Shown: positions 1 through 10,068, numbered from the stretch's first letter. The stretch: DNA of 64,000 bases from Clostridium scatologenes (GCF_000968375.1 NZ_CP009933.1:248001-312000); one strand, 5' to 3'. Made by a program: numbers and translations. Notes: a model not told the origin generated them from the letters alone.

Positions 1-363
1 TTGAGTATTATTGTTGGAGAAAAGATTTTCCTTGTATAAATTCATTGCGGAATTTATACAATGCTGAAATTCTTCATAGGGTAAAATAGAACTATCAGGT
101 GCAGCTGTAGAAAAATCTATTTTTTTAGTAATAATATCATTACTTGAAGTTAAATAGTTTTTAATAAGATAATGTCCACTTTTAGGCATACAATATACCA
201 TATGTTCTTTTTCAAGTAAATCATATGCCTTAACTACAGTTACCTTACTACATTGAAATTGTACGCAAATTTTCCTTATGGAGGGCAGTTTTTTACCTGG
301 TTTTATAGTACCCTTTGATATTTCGTTTTTTATATAATTAATAATAGCTTCATATTTTGTCAA
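1..363 (-). CDS. GntR/MocR-family regulator, N-terminal part (cut by window edge)
   Basis: An open frame of 121 codons runs from a TTG start at 363 off the left edge with no stop. A GGGGG ribosome site lies 7 bases upstream. The first ~75 residues form a GntR winged helix: the 'KPGKKLPSIRKIC' and 'CSKVTVVKAYDLLEKE' segments are typical of the family. The following residues (from about 95: 'IDFSTAAPDSSILPYEEF') match the linker and start of the aminotransferase-like domain of MocR/PdxR proteins. Family knowledge: these PLP-binding regulators control vitamin B6, GABA or amino acid genes, often divergently transcribed neighbours. The divergent neighbour here is an MFS exporter. The target is not known. 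Confidence 0.75.
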   Translation of the reverse strand, partial: MTKYEAIINYIKNEISKGTIKPGKKLPSIRKICVQFQCSKVTVVKAYDLLEKEHMVYCMPKSGHYLIKNYLTSSNDIITKKIDFSTAAPDSSILPYEEFQHCINSAMNLYKENLFSNNNTQ

Positions 364-681
364 AATTATTCCCCCTGTTAAAGCTTGTTTTAAGTATTAA
401 TTCATTCCATCTGTACTAGCCCACATGACAAAATCTATCATTGATTCAAACATATATATATTTTACACTTTAAATATACTACAAATGTTGATTAAGATAA
501 ATATCAAGTGAGTCTTAAAAGAGCTTATCCTCAAGTTAAGTAGAGAGGAAAAATCTATGATTTTATGCGAATCACTTACTCCTTCGACAATAAGATATGG
601 AGTTTCATATAAAGAAGGTAGGGGAATGGTAGCGATGGGATAAATTTTATAGTTAAGTATTTAGAAAGGATAAATATAATC
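364..681. other. Divergent intergenic region with a possible gene remnant
   Basis: The gap between the MocR-like gene and the MFS gene holds the promoters for both; none is strong enough to name. Positions 512-643 are open in one frame, with ATG at 557 giving 28 codons that end in the peptide 'RYGVSYKEGRGMVAMG'. This composition looks like the C-terminus of a larger enzyme rather than random AT-rich sequence. I cannot identify the family and see no ribosome site at the correct distance, so it is recorded as a possible decayed gene end. Confidence 0.3.
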
Positions 682-1827
682 ATGAAGAATAAAAATGATA
701 TATTAGTTTTGATCTTAGGTATGGCAGGTTTTGTTTCAGCTGCAGATAACTGGCTTATTTCTCCAATACTTCCGGCAATATCAGCTGGATTTGGTGCTTC
801 AATTGCAAAAACTGGAATTATAATTACAGCATATATGATACCTTATGGAATAATGCAGCCCGTATATGGATTTTTTAGTGATAATTGGGGGAAAACTAAA
901 GTATTACGCTGGATTGTGTGGGGTCTTGCACTTGGTACTTTTGGATGTGCATTTGCAACTTCTTTATGGATATTATGCATTTTTAGAATAATTACAGGTT
1001 GTTTTGCAGCTGGAATTATTGCTGTATCTTTAGCTTTGATTGGTGATAGTGTGCCTTTAGAAAAGCGTCAATTTTATGTTGGCAAGTTTATGGGAATTGT
1101 TTTTTTAGGACAAGGGCTAAGCGTTGGTCTAGGAGGAATATTTGCTAATTATATTACATGGAGAATAGCATTTGCTTTTTTTGCAGCAATATCAATCTGT
1201 GTAGTATTTGCATTAAGAAAAATTCCTGAGAATGGTATAGTAACCGGAGGTAATAACTTTTTTTGTGAATTAAAAAAGGTAGTATTTTCTGAAAAGGGAA
1301 GAGTCATATTTCCATTAGCTTTGGCAGCAGGATTTTTGTTGATTGGATTATATAGTTATTTAGGAGCATACTTACATGATAGTGTAGGTTTAAATTATTT
1401 ACAAGTTGGAGCAGTTGTAATGTTTTACGGATTTGCTTGTCTAGCAGCAGGTTCTAAGGTAGGAAATGTAAGTAAAAGATTTGGATATAAAAAAACCATT
1501 ATATTTGGAGGCTGTCTTTCTTTAATTTCAGCTTTGCTTTTAGCAAATTTACCTTATTTACAAACATCATGGATATCTGTGATTACCTTAGGTGTTGGAT
1601 ATATATTTATACAATCAACTTTAGCTACTTTGGCTTTTGATGTGGCAGCTGAAGCAAAGGGTCTGCCTTCAGCATTAATAGGATTAGGCCTATTTGGAGG
1701 TGGAGGATTAGGTTCTCAATTTAGCAGCTTTATACTTGTTTACGGAACTTATAAAACACTTTGGATAACTTTTTCTATTGGAATTATGCTATTTATTCTT
1801 ATAGTATACAAATTAAAGTTTAATTAA
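682..1827 (+). CDS. MFS transporter, drug/metabolite exporter type
   Basis: 381 residues with about 12 hydrophobic segments, the usual size for the DHA1-type major facilitator family. The cytoplasmic loop after TM2 carries the family signature in the form 'GFFSDNWGKTKVLRW' (about residues 63-77), and the first helix has the acidic 'AADNWLISPILPAIS' region typical of exporters. It should sit in the cytoplasmic membrane and export a small molecule by proton antiport; the substrate cannot be read from sequence. The ATG at 682 has an AAAGGA site about 12 bases upstream. The gene is divergent from the MocR-like regulator, which may control it. It ends against fold-back element 1, whose hairpins may terminate it. 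Confidence 0.75.
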   Translation: MKNKNDILVLILGMAGFVSAADNWLISPILPAISAGFGASIAKTGIIITAYMIPYGIMQPVYGFFSDNWGKTKVLRWIVWGLALGTFGCAFATSLWILCIFRIITGCFAAGIIAVSLALIGDSVPLEKRQFYVGKFMGIVFLGQGLSVGLGGIFANYITWRIAFAFFAAISICVVFALRKIPENGIVTGGNNFFCELKKVVFSEKGRVIFPLALAAGFLLIGLYSYLGAYLHDSVGLNYLQVGAVVMFYGFACLAAGSKVGNVSKRFGYKKTIIFGGCLSLISALLLANLPYLQTSWISVITLGVGYIFIQSTLATLAFDVAAEAKGLPSALIGLGLFGGGGLGSQFSSFILVYGTYKTLWITFSIGIMLFILIVYKLKFN

Positions 1828-1845
1828 GTTTATGCAATGAAAATT

Positions 1846-2452
1846 ATGCGACGCAAGAAATGCAGTGGAAGTTTGGATTTTAACTTTTACTCCGTGATAC
1901 TATGATAACACACTTATCATATATCACTGCATAAAAATTAAAATTCAAACTAGCAAGTTCAAGTGTACGCATCTAATTACATTGTTATAAGTAATTTTAG
2001 TAAGCCAAATTATATTTATAATCATAACTTATATGCCTAAAGATTAAGGCGGAGCCTGATGTTAGAATAATATATTTAGTTTAAAAAGCAAGCTGCTTTC
2101 TATTCTGTTGAAATGTCTTAAAAGAGACTTATTATTTATGTGATTGAAAAATATAATGCTAAAGCAGACAAGTATTTCAAATACATTTAATAATCAACTA
2201 ACTTACTACTTTTTCAGGCTGCGCCATAGGATATTATTAAAATAGCCGAAATATACATAAACTAGATAACAAGTATTATGAAAGCTGCGCTTTTTATTTA
2301 GAGTGATATCAGAAAGTAATATATATGTGCGTAATGCACTAAGAAGTAACTTCCAACTGTATGGAGACTGATATATGCTGTGAAGTGAGTTTTCCTTCAC
2401 AGCATATATCAGCCGGAATACAGTTGAAAGTTACTTCGCTTATGTAGCAATG
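1846..2452. mobile_element. Fold-back element 1 (MITE-like, no coding capacity)
   Basis: About 607 bp filling the gap between convergent genes. The left end is ATGCGACGCAAG (1846-1857). The right end is a damaged inverted copy (about 2440-2452). Inside are a small hairpin (1902-1920), a conserved core AAGGCGGAGCCTGATG near 2047, and a long terminal hairpin with ~43-base arms at 2343-2385 and 2395-2437. The same sequence, reverse-complemented, fills 57097-57579, and the left half matches 17899 onward. It encodes nothing convincing; a 64-codon frame across 2206-2400 lies inside the repeat and has no ribosome site. It is probably a non-autonomous element that now also serves as a terminator. Confidence 0.7.
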
Positions 2453-2463
2453 TACTTATTATG

Positions 2464-3870
2464 TTAAATAGCATCCATTTCTGAATTTTCGTTATCAGCA
2501 TTTTGAACAACACTATGATTCTTACCATAAGTGAAGTAAACAATTAAGCCTAATGCCAACCAAGCACAAAAGCCTATCCAAGTTTTTGCCTTCATATTGA
2601 TTAATAAGTAAATGCAAGCTATTACAGTTACTATAGGAGTAAAAGGTACTCCTGGACATTTGAATTTTCTTTCAAAATCAGGCATAGTTTTTCTAAGTAC
2701 TATAACTGATATGGATACACATATAAAGCTTAATAATGTTCCAATACTTAAAAATTGTACGATAATGTCAAGTGGTAGTAAACCAGCTATTAATGCTGCT
2801 GTAATACCAGTTAGTGCTGTAGAAATATATGGAGTTTTATGTTTTGAGTGTACCTTTGAAAATATCTTAGGAATTAAGCCGTCTCTTGACATAACCATAA
2901 ATACTCTAACTTGTCCATAAAGTACTGCCATGATTGTAGAAATCATTCCAAGAATTGCACCAACTCCTACTAAAGCAGAACCCCAAGTTATTCCTACTCT
3001 TGAAAGTGCACCAGGTACTGCATTTTCAGCTACTATTTCCTTAAAAGGAACCATTCCAGTAAGCACAAAAGCAACTGAAATATATAGCAAACTAACTACT
3101 GCTAAACACGCTATAAGACCACGTGGAATATCTTTTTTTGGATCTTCAGCTTCTTCTGCTGAAGTTGAAATTGCATCGAATCCTATATAAGAAAAGAATA
3201 TTGTAGATGCTCCTGCTGCAACACCCTTCCATCCAAATGGAAAAAGAGGAACGTAGTTAGATGGTTGTATATGTCTTACACCTAGAAATATAAATAAAAG
3301 AATTATAAATACCTTAACACCAACGATAATGTTATTTATTCTAGCACTTTCTTGCATTCCATAGTATAAAAGATATGTTATAGCTAAAACTATTAAAATT
3401 GCTGGTAAATCTATCAATCCACCTTTGCTTGGGGATGCGATAATAGCATTAGGTAATGAAATATTAAATGTTTTTAATATACCAACAAAAGTTCCAGACC
3501 AACCAGAAGCAACAGCACTTGCTGCAACTAAATACTCAGCTGTTAAACACCAGCCTATTAACATTGCAATAAATTCACCAAAAGTAATATAAGCATAAGA
3601 ATAAGTACTTCCTGACACAGGAAACATTGTTGCAAGTTCTATATAGCATAGTCCACAAAGAGTTGCTACCATACCAGCAATAAGAAATGAAATAATAATT
3701 CCTGGACCTGCCATGTGAGCGCCTTCACCTGTAGCAACAAAAATTCCTACACCTACTACTGCACCAACACCAAGAGCTGCTATATCCTTGGCTTTAAGAT
3801 TTTTCTTTAAACCAGTTCTTTTTACCCCATCCATTAACTGTTCTAAAGATTTTTTTTTAAAAATTTTCAT
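2464..3870 (-). CDS. APC-superfamily amino acid permease (CAT/YfnA type)
   Basis: 468 residues, about 12 membrane segments. The N-terminal cytoplasmic stretch 'KRTGLKKNLKAKDIAALGVG' is followed by the TM1 signature 'GAVVGVGIFVATGEGAHMAGPG', which is characteristic of cationic amino acid transporters of the APC family. The segment 'FFSYIGFDAISTSAEEAEDPKKDIPRG' (TM6 and the following loop) is also diagnostic. It should be a cytoplasmic-membrane importer or exchanger for amino acids; specificity is unresolved. The ATG is preceded by a strong GGGGGCTC site. It is convergent with the MFS gene, and fold-back element 1 separates them. Confidence 0.85.
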   Translation of the reverse strand: MKIFKKKSLEQLMDGVKRTGLKKNLKAKDIAALGVGAVVGVGIFVATGEGAHMAGPGIIISFLIAGMVATLCGLCYIELATMFPVSGSTYSYAYITFGEFIAMLIGWCLTAEYLVAASAVASGWSGTFVGILKTFNISLPNAIIASPSKGGLIDLPAILIVLAITYLLYYGMQESARINNIIVGVKVFIILLFIFLGVRHIQPSNYVPLFPFGWKGVAAGASTIFFSYIGFDAISTSAEEAEDPKKDIPRGLIACLAVVSLLYISVAFVLTGMVPFKEIVAENAVPGALSRVGITWGSALVGVGAILGMISTIMAVLYGQVRVFMVMSRDGLIPKIFSKVHSKHKTPYISTALTGITAALIAGLLPLDIIVQFLSIGTLLSFICVSISVIVLRKTMPDFERKFKCPGVPFTPIVTVIACIYLLINMKAKTWIGFCAWLALGLIVYFTYGKNHSVVQNADNENSEMDAI

Positions 3871-4464
3871 AAAAGAGCCCCCTTAAAAATTTAGTTAAAT
3901 ATTAAATTGTCAATGTACAATTTAAAAGTATTAAATTATTCATATCACAGTTTAGCAATATACAGTTTAATAGTATACAGTGTGGCAATGAATAATATTT
4001 ATATTATATAAAACTTTTAAGAAAAATGAAAGTTTAAATTTTATTATTTTTTTAAAATAAATTAAAAATAATCATTATATCTTTATAATATTAATATTTT
4101 TGACTATATAATTTTTTTAAATTTTAAAATAATATATTAAGAAATAAGAAATTTCAGTATATTGTAAGGGTTTTCATATGATATAAGTTTAGTTTAAATA
4201 TGAATAAATAAATGTTATATAAATATAATAATAAAATTCAAAAAGAAATATAAAATTCTAACTAGTGGTGAAATTGAAATAAATAAACCTTTTATATTCA
4301 ATTGAACATATAATTATTTTGATCAAAATTTAAAAATTAATAGTGAAAAATAGTTGGTAAAAGTTTTTTTTTTAATATATAGTTTGTGAGACAAAAATTA
4401 TGGTAAAATAGCAACTGGGAAAACTTTATCAACAAATGATATTAAAATAAGGAGAAAATAAGAA
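3871..4464. other. AT-rich divergent intergenic region, no gene seen
   Basis: About 590 bases between the divergent permease and plsC genes. No open frame of credible composition was found. Between 3900 and 3990 there are several degenerate repeats of the type 'aatatacagttta', which may be slipped-strand expansions or regulator sites. The remainder is A/T tracts. Promoters for both flanking genes must lie here but cannot be chosen with confidence. Confidence 0.5.
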
Positions 4465-5184
4465 ATGATAAAATTATTTTGGTATAGTTATTTTGGAATT
4501 TATCTTTTAATTAAGAGTATTGTAACTAAGATAGATTTGCTATTTTTAACAAAAAAATCACAAGAAGCAATTGATGAATGTGTATATAAAAGATCAAAGG
4601 AAATATCTGATCACCTTTTAAAGAAGTCTAAAACTATTAGTATTGTTAAGGGAAAAGGAAATATTCCGCAAGGACCTTGTGTTTTTGTATCTAATCATCA
4701 AGCAATTTTTGACTGTTTTCTTATATATTCAAATGTATGTAGGTTATCAGGATTTATTGCTAAAAAGGAAATAGAAAAGTATCCTTTAGTTAGTAACTGG
4801 TTAAATGTAATGCACTCTGTATATATTGATAGAAAAAATGTTAGAGAAGGAATGAAAGCTATCAATAAAGGAATAGAAAATTTAAAAAGTGGATATTCAA
4901 TAATTATTTTTCCAGAGGGTACAAGAAGTCTAGAATCAAAAATGGGTGAATTTAAAAAGGGAAGTATGAAACTGGCCATTAAAGCCAATGTACCTATTGT
5001 ACCAATTACTGTAGATGGTACTTATAAAGTTTTGGAAGTTGGAAATAAGGTAAGAGGAAATGAAGTTAAAATAATGATTCATGAACCTGTATATGTAGAT
5101 AAGCTATCAGAAGAAGAAAAGAAGAACTTATCAAATATATTACATGATATTGTTGAAAATGGCCTTAAGGATTTAAGAGTTTAA
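4465..5184 (+). CDS. plsC: 1-acyl-sn-glycerol-3-phosphate acyltransferase
   Basis: 239 residues, the normal PlsC length. Block I of the acyltransferase family is present as NHQAIFD (residues 77-83, catalytic His and Asp) and block III as FPEGTRS (149-155, phosphate binding). The first ~28 residues are hydrophobic and should anchor it in the cytoplasmic membrane. It transfers an acyl chain to position 2 of lysophosphatidic acid to make phosphatidic acid in phospholipid synthesis. The AAGGAG site precedes ATG 4465. It stands alone, followed by a clear terminator. Confidence 0.9.
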   Translation: MIKLFWYSYFGIYLLIKSIVTKIDLLFLTKKSQEAIDECVYKRSKEISDHLLKKSKTISIVKGKGNIPQGPCVFVSNHQAIFDCFLIYSNVCRLSGFIAKKEIEKYPLVSNWLNVMHSVYIDRKNVREGMKAINKGIENLKSGYSIIIFPEGTRSLESKMGEFKKGSMKLAIKANVPIVPITVDGTYKVLEVGNKVRGNEVKIMIHEPVYVDKLSEEEKKNLSNILHDIVENGLKDLRV

Positions 5185-5252
5185 AATAGATATATTATTT
5201 AGATATATTATAACTTATTTTATAGAAATTCATAAGTATTATTTATTAAAAC

Positions 5253-5298
5253 AATAAAGTTCTAGTGGCAAGTATTTTTGCCATAGAGCTTTATTATT
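5253..5298 (+). terminator. Rho-independent terminator after plsC
   Basis: Inverted repeat with outer arms AATAAAG and CTTTATT and inner arms TGGCAA and TTGCCA, loop of about six bases, followed by ATTTT. It separates plsC from the purine genes. Confidence 0.8.
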
Positions 5299-5332
5299 TT
5301 AATAAGTAATATTATAGATTAATTAACAGATA

Positions 5333-5383
5333 TTTACATAAATATAATTAGGGATTATAATAGAAATGGACTAACTAGTTAGT
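5333..5383 (+). promoter_or_regulatory. Promoter and palindromic operator for the guanine deaminase operon
   Basis: TTTACA (5333-5338), 17-base spacer, TATAAT (5356-5361), then the perfect 14-base palindrome ACTAACTAGTTAGT at 5370-5383, covering the expected transcription start. Very similar palindromes occupy the same place in three other purine promoters (around 20000, 21510 and 21665). That position is typical of a repressor site; the TetR protein encoded at 10139 is the best local candidate. Confidence 0.75.
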
Positions 5384-5480
5384 ATAAGATAATAATCATT
5401 TTTAATAGGAACATGTTTTTTTAATATTTATTTTTAACCTTTAAATGCAAAATTGTAATAACTTAAAGGAGGCAGCCTTT

Positions 5481-6764
5481 ATGGAAGAAATATATATTAT
5501 TAGAGGAAATATTATTTTTACTAAAACCTTTGGAAAATTTGAAGTATTTGAAAATGGTTATATTGTAGTTGAAGGAAAGTACATTAAAGGTGTATACAAA
5601 GACCTTCCAAAGAACTTTGGAAAGGTACCAATAATAGACTATGGAAACTCACTTATAATACCAGGATTTGTTGATTTGCATTTGCATGCATCACAATATG
5701 GAAATATAGGGTTAGGAATTGATAAGGAGCTTATGCCGTGGCTCCAAGAATACACTTTTCCTGAAGAAGCAAAATATGATGACATCAATTATGCAAAAAA
5801 GGTGTACTCAGCATTAATAAAAGATCTATGGAGATTTGGTACAACTAGAGCATGTGTTTTTGCAACTATTCATAAGGAATCAACAAAACTTTTAATGGAT
5901 TTGTTTGCTCAGTCGGGGCTATCTGCATATGTTGGAAAAGTGAACATGAATAGAAATTCGCCAGAATACTTAGTAGAGGATACAGAAAATTCAATTTATG
6001 ATACAGAGCAAATACTACAAGAATATTCTACAAAATATGAACTTGTAAAGCCTATAATTACACCTAGATTTGTTCCAAGCTGCAGCATGGAATTATTGAA
6101 GGGATTAGGAAACTTAGCTAAAAAGTATAATACTCCAATACAGTCACATTTGTGTGAGAATTATGATGAAGTTAGCTTTGTAAAAAAGCTACATCCGGAA
6201 TTTAAAAATTATGCAAGAGTATATGAGGGCGCTGGATTGTTTGGTGATTTGCCTACTATTATGGCTCATTGTATTTTGGTAGATGAAGATGAAATTGAAT
6301 TAATGAAAAGAAAAAATGTGTTTGTTGCACACAGTCCTCACTCAAATTGTAATTTATCAAGTGGAATTGCACCTGTTAGAAGGTTTATTGAAAAAGGTAT
6401 TGCAGTAGGACTTGGTAGTGATATATCTGCAGGACACAGTTTGTCAATAGCAAACGTAATTGTAAGTAGTGGTCAGGTAGCAAATTTAAAATGGCTTGAA
6501 AGTAGTAAAGTAGATAAGCCTTTTAATACTGCAGAATTATTTTATATGGCAACAAAAGGTGGAGGAAAATTTTTCGGTAAAGTAGGAAGCTTTGAAGAGG
6601 GTTATGAGTTTGATGCTCTTGTTATCGATGATAACAGTTTGCCTATATTTAAACCCTTGTCAATAGAAGAAAGATTACAGAAATTTATTTATACTGGAGA
6701 TGATAGAAATATCAAAGAAAGATATGTAGCTGGCAAAAAAGTAAAAGAACCTGAGTGTTATTAA
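5481..6764 (+). CDS. guaD: Guanine deaminase
   Basis: Amidohydrolase of 427 residues when started at ATG 5481, where AAAGGAGG lies 8 bases upstream; an upstream in-frame TTG at 5445 lacks such a site. The Zn-binding motif PGFVDLHLHA lies at residues 61-70, 'QSHLCEN' and 'MAHCILV' supply later metal ligands, and 'GLGSDISAG' carries the catalytic Asp. 'HASQYGN' and 'LGIDKELMPWLQEYTFP' are hallmarks of bacterial guanine deaminase. It hydrolyses guanine to xanthine and ammonia in the cytoplasm, feeding the xanthine dehydrogenases downstream. First gene of an operon with the permease and adenine deaminase. Confidence 0.92.
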   Translation: MEEIYIIRGNIIFTKTFGKFEVFENGYIVVEGKYIKGVYKDLPKNFGKVPIIDYGNSLIIPGFVDLHLHASQYGNIGLGIDKELMPWLQEYTFPEEAKYDDINYAKKVYSALIKDLWRFGTTRACVFATIHKESTKLLMDLFAQSGLSAYVGKVNMNRNSPEYLVEDTENSIYDTEQILQEYSTKYELVKPIITPRFVPSCSMELLKGLGNLAKKYNTPIQSHLCENYDEVSFVKKLHPEFKNYARVYEGAGLFGDLPTIMAHCILVDEDEIELMKRKNVFVAHSPHSNCNLSSGIAPVRRFIEKGIAVGLGSDISAGHSLSIANVIVSSGQVANLKWLESSKVDKPFNTAELFYMATKGGGKFFGKVGSFEEGYEFDALVIDDNSLPIFKPLSIEERLQKFIYTGDDRNIKERYVAGKKVKEPECY

Positions 6765-6830
6765 AAATAAAGTTCTTCAACTTAACTAGTCTAGAGAACT
6801 TTAAATAAATTTTATAATGGGGGTTAATTT

Positions 6831-8255
6831 ATGGAAAGTGGAACCAGTGGACAGAAAAATTCATTTCTAGAATCATTTTTTAAGTTGAAAGACAATAACA
6901 CAAATGTAAAAACAGAAATTCTTGCAGGAGTTACTACTTTTATCACTATGGCTTATATAATATTTGTTAATCCAAGTGTGCTCAGAATAGCAGGTATGAA
7001 TTCAGCAGGTGTAGTTGGGGATGCAGCTTCAAAATTCAATGTAGGTTCTGATCCAATTGTATCAGCGGTATTTGTTGCTACTTGTCTAGCTGCTGCTGTT
7101 GGAACATTTATAATGGGGTTTTATGCAAATTTACCTTTTGCTCAAGCTCCTGGTATGGGGCTTAATGCATTTTTTACTTATACTGTATGTTTGACATTGG
7201 GATTCAATTGGCATCAAGCTCTCACTGCAGTGCTAACTTCAGGTATTTTGTTTATAATTATTACAGTTACATCTATACGAGAGAAAATTGTTGATGCTAT
7301 ACCTCAAAATTTAAAATATGCCATGTCTGGTGGTATAGGACTTTTTATTGCTCTTATTGGTTTGAAGAGCGGCGGAATAATAGTTTCAAATAAGGCAACA
7401 CTTGTAGGTTTTGGTAACTTTGCAGATCCAGGAACACTGCTTACTATAATAGGAGTTTTAATAATTGGAATACTTATGGCAAGAAATGTTACAGGATCTA
7501 TTCTTATAGGTATTATTTTAACTACACTTATAGGTATACCGCTTAAAGTTACTTCTCTTGCAAATGTACACATTTTTAGTGCACCACCTTCCCTTGCACC
7601 TACTTTTGCAGCTTTTGATTTTTCTGGCCTTTTTTCAAAGGGTGGAACTTCTGTAGCTGGTGCAATTTTGAGTTTTGTCATGGTTGTTATAACAATTTGT
7701 TTGGTTGATCTTTTTGATACTATTGGAACACTTGTTGGAACTGCCACAAAAGCAGGAATGGTAGATGAAAACGGTAAAGTTTTAAGGCTTAAAAAAGCTC
7801 TTATCTGCGATGCAGTAGCAACAACTGCAGGATCATTTTTTGGAACAAGTACTATTAATACCTATGTTGAATCAACTTCTGGTGTTACAGCAGGAGGAAG
7901 AACCGGTCTTACAGCTGTAACTGTAGGCATATTATTTATACTTTCATTGTTTTTTTCAGGACTTGTTGGAGTTGTTCCTTCACAAGCTACAGCACCAGCC
8001 CTTATTATAGTAGGTGCTTTAATGATGGGAGTAATTAGAAATATAGACTTTAGTGATTTTACAGAAGCATTACCATGTTTCTTTGCCATTTCATTAATGG
8101 CTTTTAGTTATAGTATAGCAAATGGTATTGCAGTTGCTATGATTATTTATCCTATAGTAAAAATAGCTACTGGAAGGCATAAGGAACTTAGTCCAATAGT
8201 TTATGTTCTTGCTGTACTGTTTGTGCTAAGATACTTACTACTTCCGTTTGAATAA
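6831..8255 (+). CDS. NCS2-family purine permease (AzgA/PbuG type)
   Basis: 474 residues with 12-14 membrane segments. The N-terminal 'EILAGVTTFITMAYIIFVNPSVL' and 'AQAPGMGLNAFFTYTVC' segments are diagnostic of the AzgA/PbuG branch of NCS2, and 'DLFDTIGTLVGTATKAGM' is the conserved segment before TM8. It should import adenine, guanine or hypoxanthine by proton symport. It lies 66 bases after guanine deaminase in the same operon, with a GGGGGT ribosome site. A weak inverted repeat (AAAGTTCT/AGAACTTT, 6769-6802) in the gap has no T-run and is not called a terminator. Confidence 0.88.
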   Translation: MESGTSGQKNSFLESFFKLKDNNTNVKTEILAGVTTFITMAYIIFVNPSVLRIAGMNSAGVVGDAASKFNVGSDPIVSAVFVATCLAAAVGTFIMGFYANLPFAQAPGMGLNAFFTYTVCLTLGFNWHQALTAVLTSGILFIIITVTSIREKIVDAIPQNLKYAMSGGIGLFIALIGLKSGGIIVSNKATLVGFGNFADPGTLLTIIGVLIIGILMARNVTGSILIGIILTTLIGIPLKVTSLANVHIFSAPPSLAPTFAAFDFSGLFSKGGTSVAGAILSFVMVVITICLVDLFDTIGTLVGTATKAGMVDENGKVLRLKKALICDAVATTAGSFFGTSTINTYVESTSGVTAGGRTGLTAVTVGILFILSLFFSGLVGVVPSQATAPALIIVGALMMGVIRNIDFSDFTEALPCFFAISLMAFSYSIANGIAVAMIIYPIVKIATGRHKELSPIVYVLAVLFVLRYLLLPFE

Positions 8256-8340
8256 GTAATATTATATTCTGTAATTTTAGGGGAAGTGCAATGGCTCTTC
8301 CTCTAAGAACCACTTGATTAATAGATTGGAGAAATAGTGA

Positions 8341-10050
8341 ATGAATAAATTATTAGATAAAATTAATGCTGCTATGGGTAAGATAAAAGCGGAACTTGTA
8401 TTGAAGGATGCTTTTATAATAAATGTATTTACCCAGACTATTGAGAAGAAAGATATCGCAATATGTGATGATGTAATTGTAGGAATAGGCAAGTATGAAG
8501 GCAATCAAGAAATTAATTGTGAAGGTTTGTTTGTAGCACCAGGATTTATAGATTCTCATGTTCATATAGAATCTTCTATGGTAACTCCAGAAATATTTTC
8601 TGATTTAGTCATCAAAAAAGGTGTTACTACAATTGTTGCAGATCCTCATGAAATAGCCAATGTTTTAGGAGAAAAAGGTATAGAATTTATGCTGGAAAAT
8701 AGTAAAAAAGGGGATATAGACACATTTTTTATGCTTCCATCCTGTGTTCCAGCAGTAGATTTTGAAGATAACGGAGCAGTGCTTGAAGCAGATAATTTAG
8801 AAAAGTTTATTAATCATCCTAAAGTTTTAGGCCTGGGAGAAGTGATGGATGTCAATGCAGTTACTTCTGGAAACAAAGATATGTTGAAAAAAATTTTAAT
8901 GGTGAATAATCAAAACAAAAGTATAGATGGACATTGTCCTAAAATTGATGAAAAAGAGCTAAATGCTTATTTATGTGCTAATGTTACAACAGATCACGAA
9001 TGTACAAATTATGAGGAAGCTCTACAAAAGGTAGCAAGTGGGATGTATGTAATGCTTAGGGAAGGCTCTGCAGCTAGGGATTTGAAAAAATTGTTACCTG
9101 CAGTGAATGACAAAAATTACAGCAGATTTATATTTTGTACTGATGACAGACACATTGAAGATTTGGTGGATGAAGGTAGCATTGATAACTGTATACGAAT
9201 TGCTATAGATGAAGGAATGGACCCTGTGAAAGCATATACAATAGCTTCTTTCAATGCAGCTAATTGCTATGGATTAAAGGATAGAGGTGCTATTTCACCT
9301 GGCATGAAGGCTGATTTGGTAATATTTAAAGATATAAAAAAATTAAAGATAAAAAATGTGATTAAGAATGGTAAAATATATAAAGATAATCACATATATG
9401 AGGATGTTTTTATCAAGCCTTCAGTAAATGTAGATTGCATAAAAGAAGACCTATTTCATATTGAAGCTAAAGGAAAATTTGTAAATGTAATAAAAGTACA
9501 CCCAGGGTTATTGGTAACTAAAAAAGAAAAAAGGGAAGTAAAAGTAAATAGAGGGTTAGTTCAATGTGTTGAAGGTAAAGGGGAAATTGTAAACAAAATA
9601 GCTGTAATAGAAAGACACAAAAATAGTGGAAAACATAGTGTTGGATTCATAGAAGGATTAGGACTAAAAAAAGCTGCTATAGCTCAGACAATTGCACATG
9701 ATTCTCATAATATAATTGTATTAGGTGATAATGATAAAGATATGGAAATAGCAGTGAATAATATTATACACAATAATGGAGGCATTGCATTTGTATCTCA
9801 GGGCAGATTGCTGGAGTGTTTAGAATTGCCAATAGGTGGACTTATGACATCTCAGAATCCAGATTTGGTTATGGATAAAGTTACAAAATTGAATTTACTT
9901 GCAGTGAAGTTTGGTATTAAGAAAGAAGTTGATCCATTTTTAACACTTGCTTTTATGGCGCTTCCAGTGATTCCAGATATAAAAATAACTTCAAGAGGAT
10001 TGTTTGATTATTCAAAATTTGATTTTATAGATTTATTTACGGATGTTTAA
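8341..10050 (+). CDS. ade: Adenine deaminase
   Basis: 569 residues, full length for the bacterial AdeC/Ade family. The metal motif APGFIDSHVHIESSM lies at about 66-80, 'VADPHEIANVLG' follows, and 'DGHCPKID' and 'FCTDDRHIEDL' provide further conserved ligands. It hydrolyses adenine to hypoxanthine and ammonia; the hypoxanthine is then a substrate for xanthine dehydrogenase. ATG 8341 has a TTGGAGAAA site. It is third in the guanine deaminase operon and is followed by the independent TetR promoter. Confidence 0.95.
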   Translation: MNKLLDKINAAMGKIKAELVLKDAFIINVFTQTIEKKDIAICDDVIVGIGKYEGNQEINCEGLFVAPGFIDSHVHIESSMVTPEIFSDLVIKKGVTTIVADPHEIANVLGEKGIEFMLENSKKGDIDTFFMLPSCVPAVDFEDNGAVLEADNLEKFINHPKVLGLGEVMDVNAVTSGNKDMLKKILMVNNQNKSIDGHCPKIDEKELNAYLCANVTTDHECTNYEEALQKVASGMYVMLREGSAARDLKKLLPAVNDKNYSRFIFCTDDRHIEDLVDEGSIDNCIRIAIDEGMDPVKAYTIASFNAANCYGLKDRGAISPGMKADLVIFKDIKKLKIKNVIKNGKIYKDNHIYEDVFIKPSVNVDCIKEDLFHIEAKGKFVNVIKVHPGLLVTKKEKREVKVNRGLVQCVEGKGEIVNKIAVIERHKNSGKHSVGFIEGLGLKKAAIAQTIAHDSHNIIVLGDNDKDMEIAVNNIIHNNGGIAFVSQGRLLECLELPIGGLMTSQNPDLVMDKVTKLNLLAVKFGIKKEVDPFLTLAFMALPVIPDIKITSRGLFDYSKFDFIDLFTDV

Positions 10051-10068
10051 TCATAGATTATGGATATT

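Noticed and set aside
2206..2400. 64-codon minus-strand frame
   Set aside because: It lies wholly inside the hairpin part of fold-back element 1, has no ribosome site, and its counterpart in element 3 is not kept as a frame.
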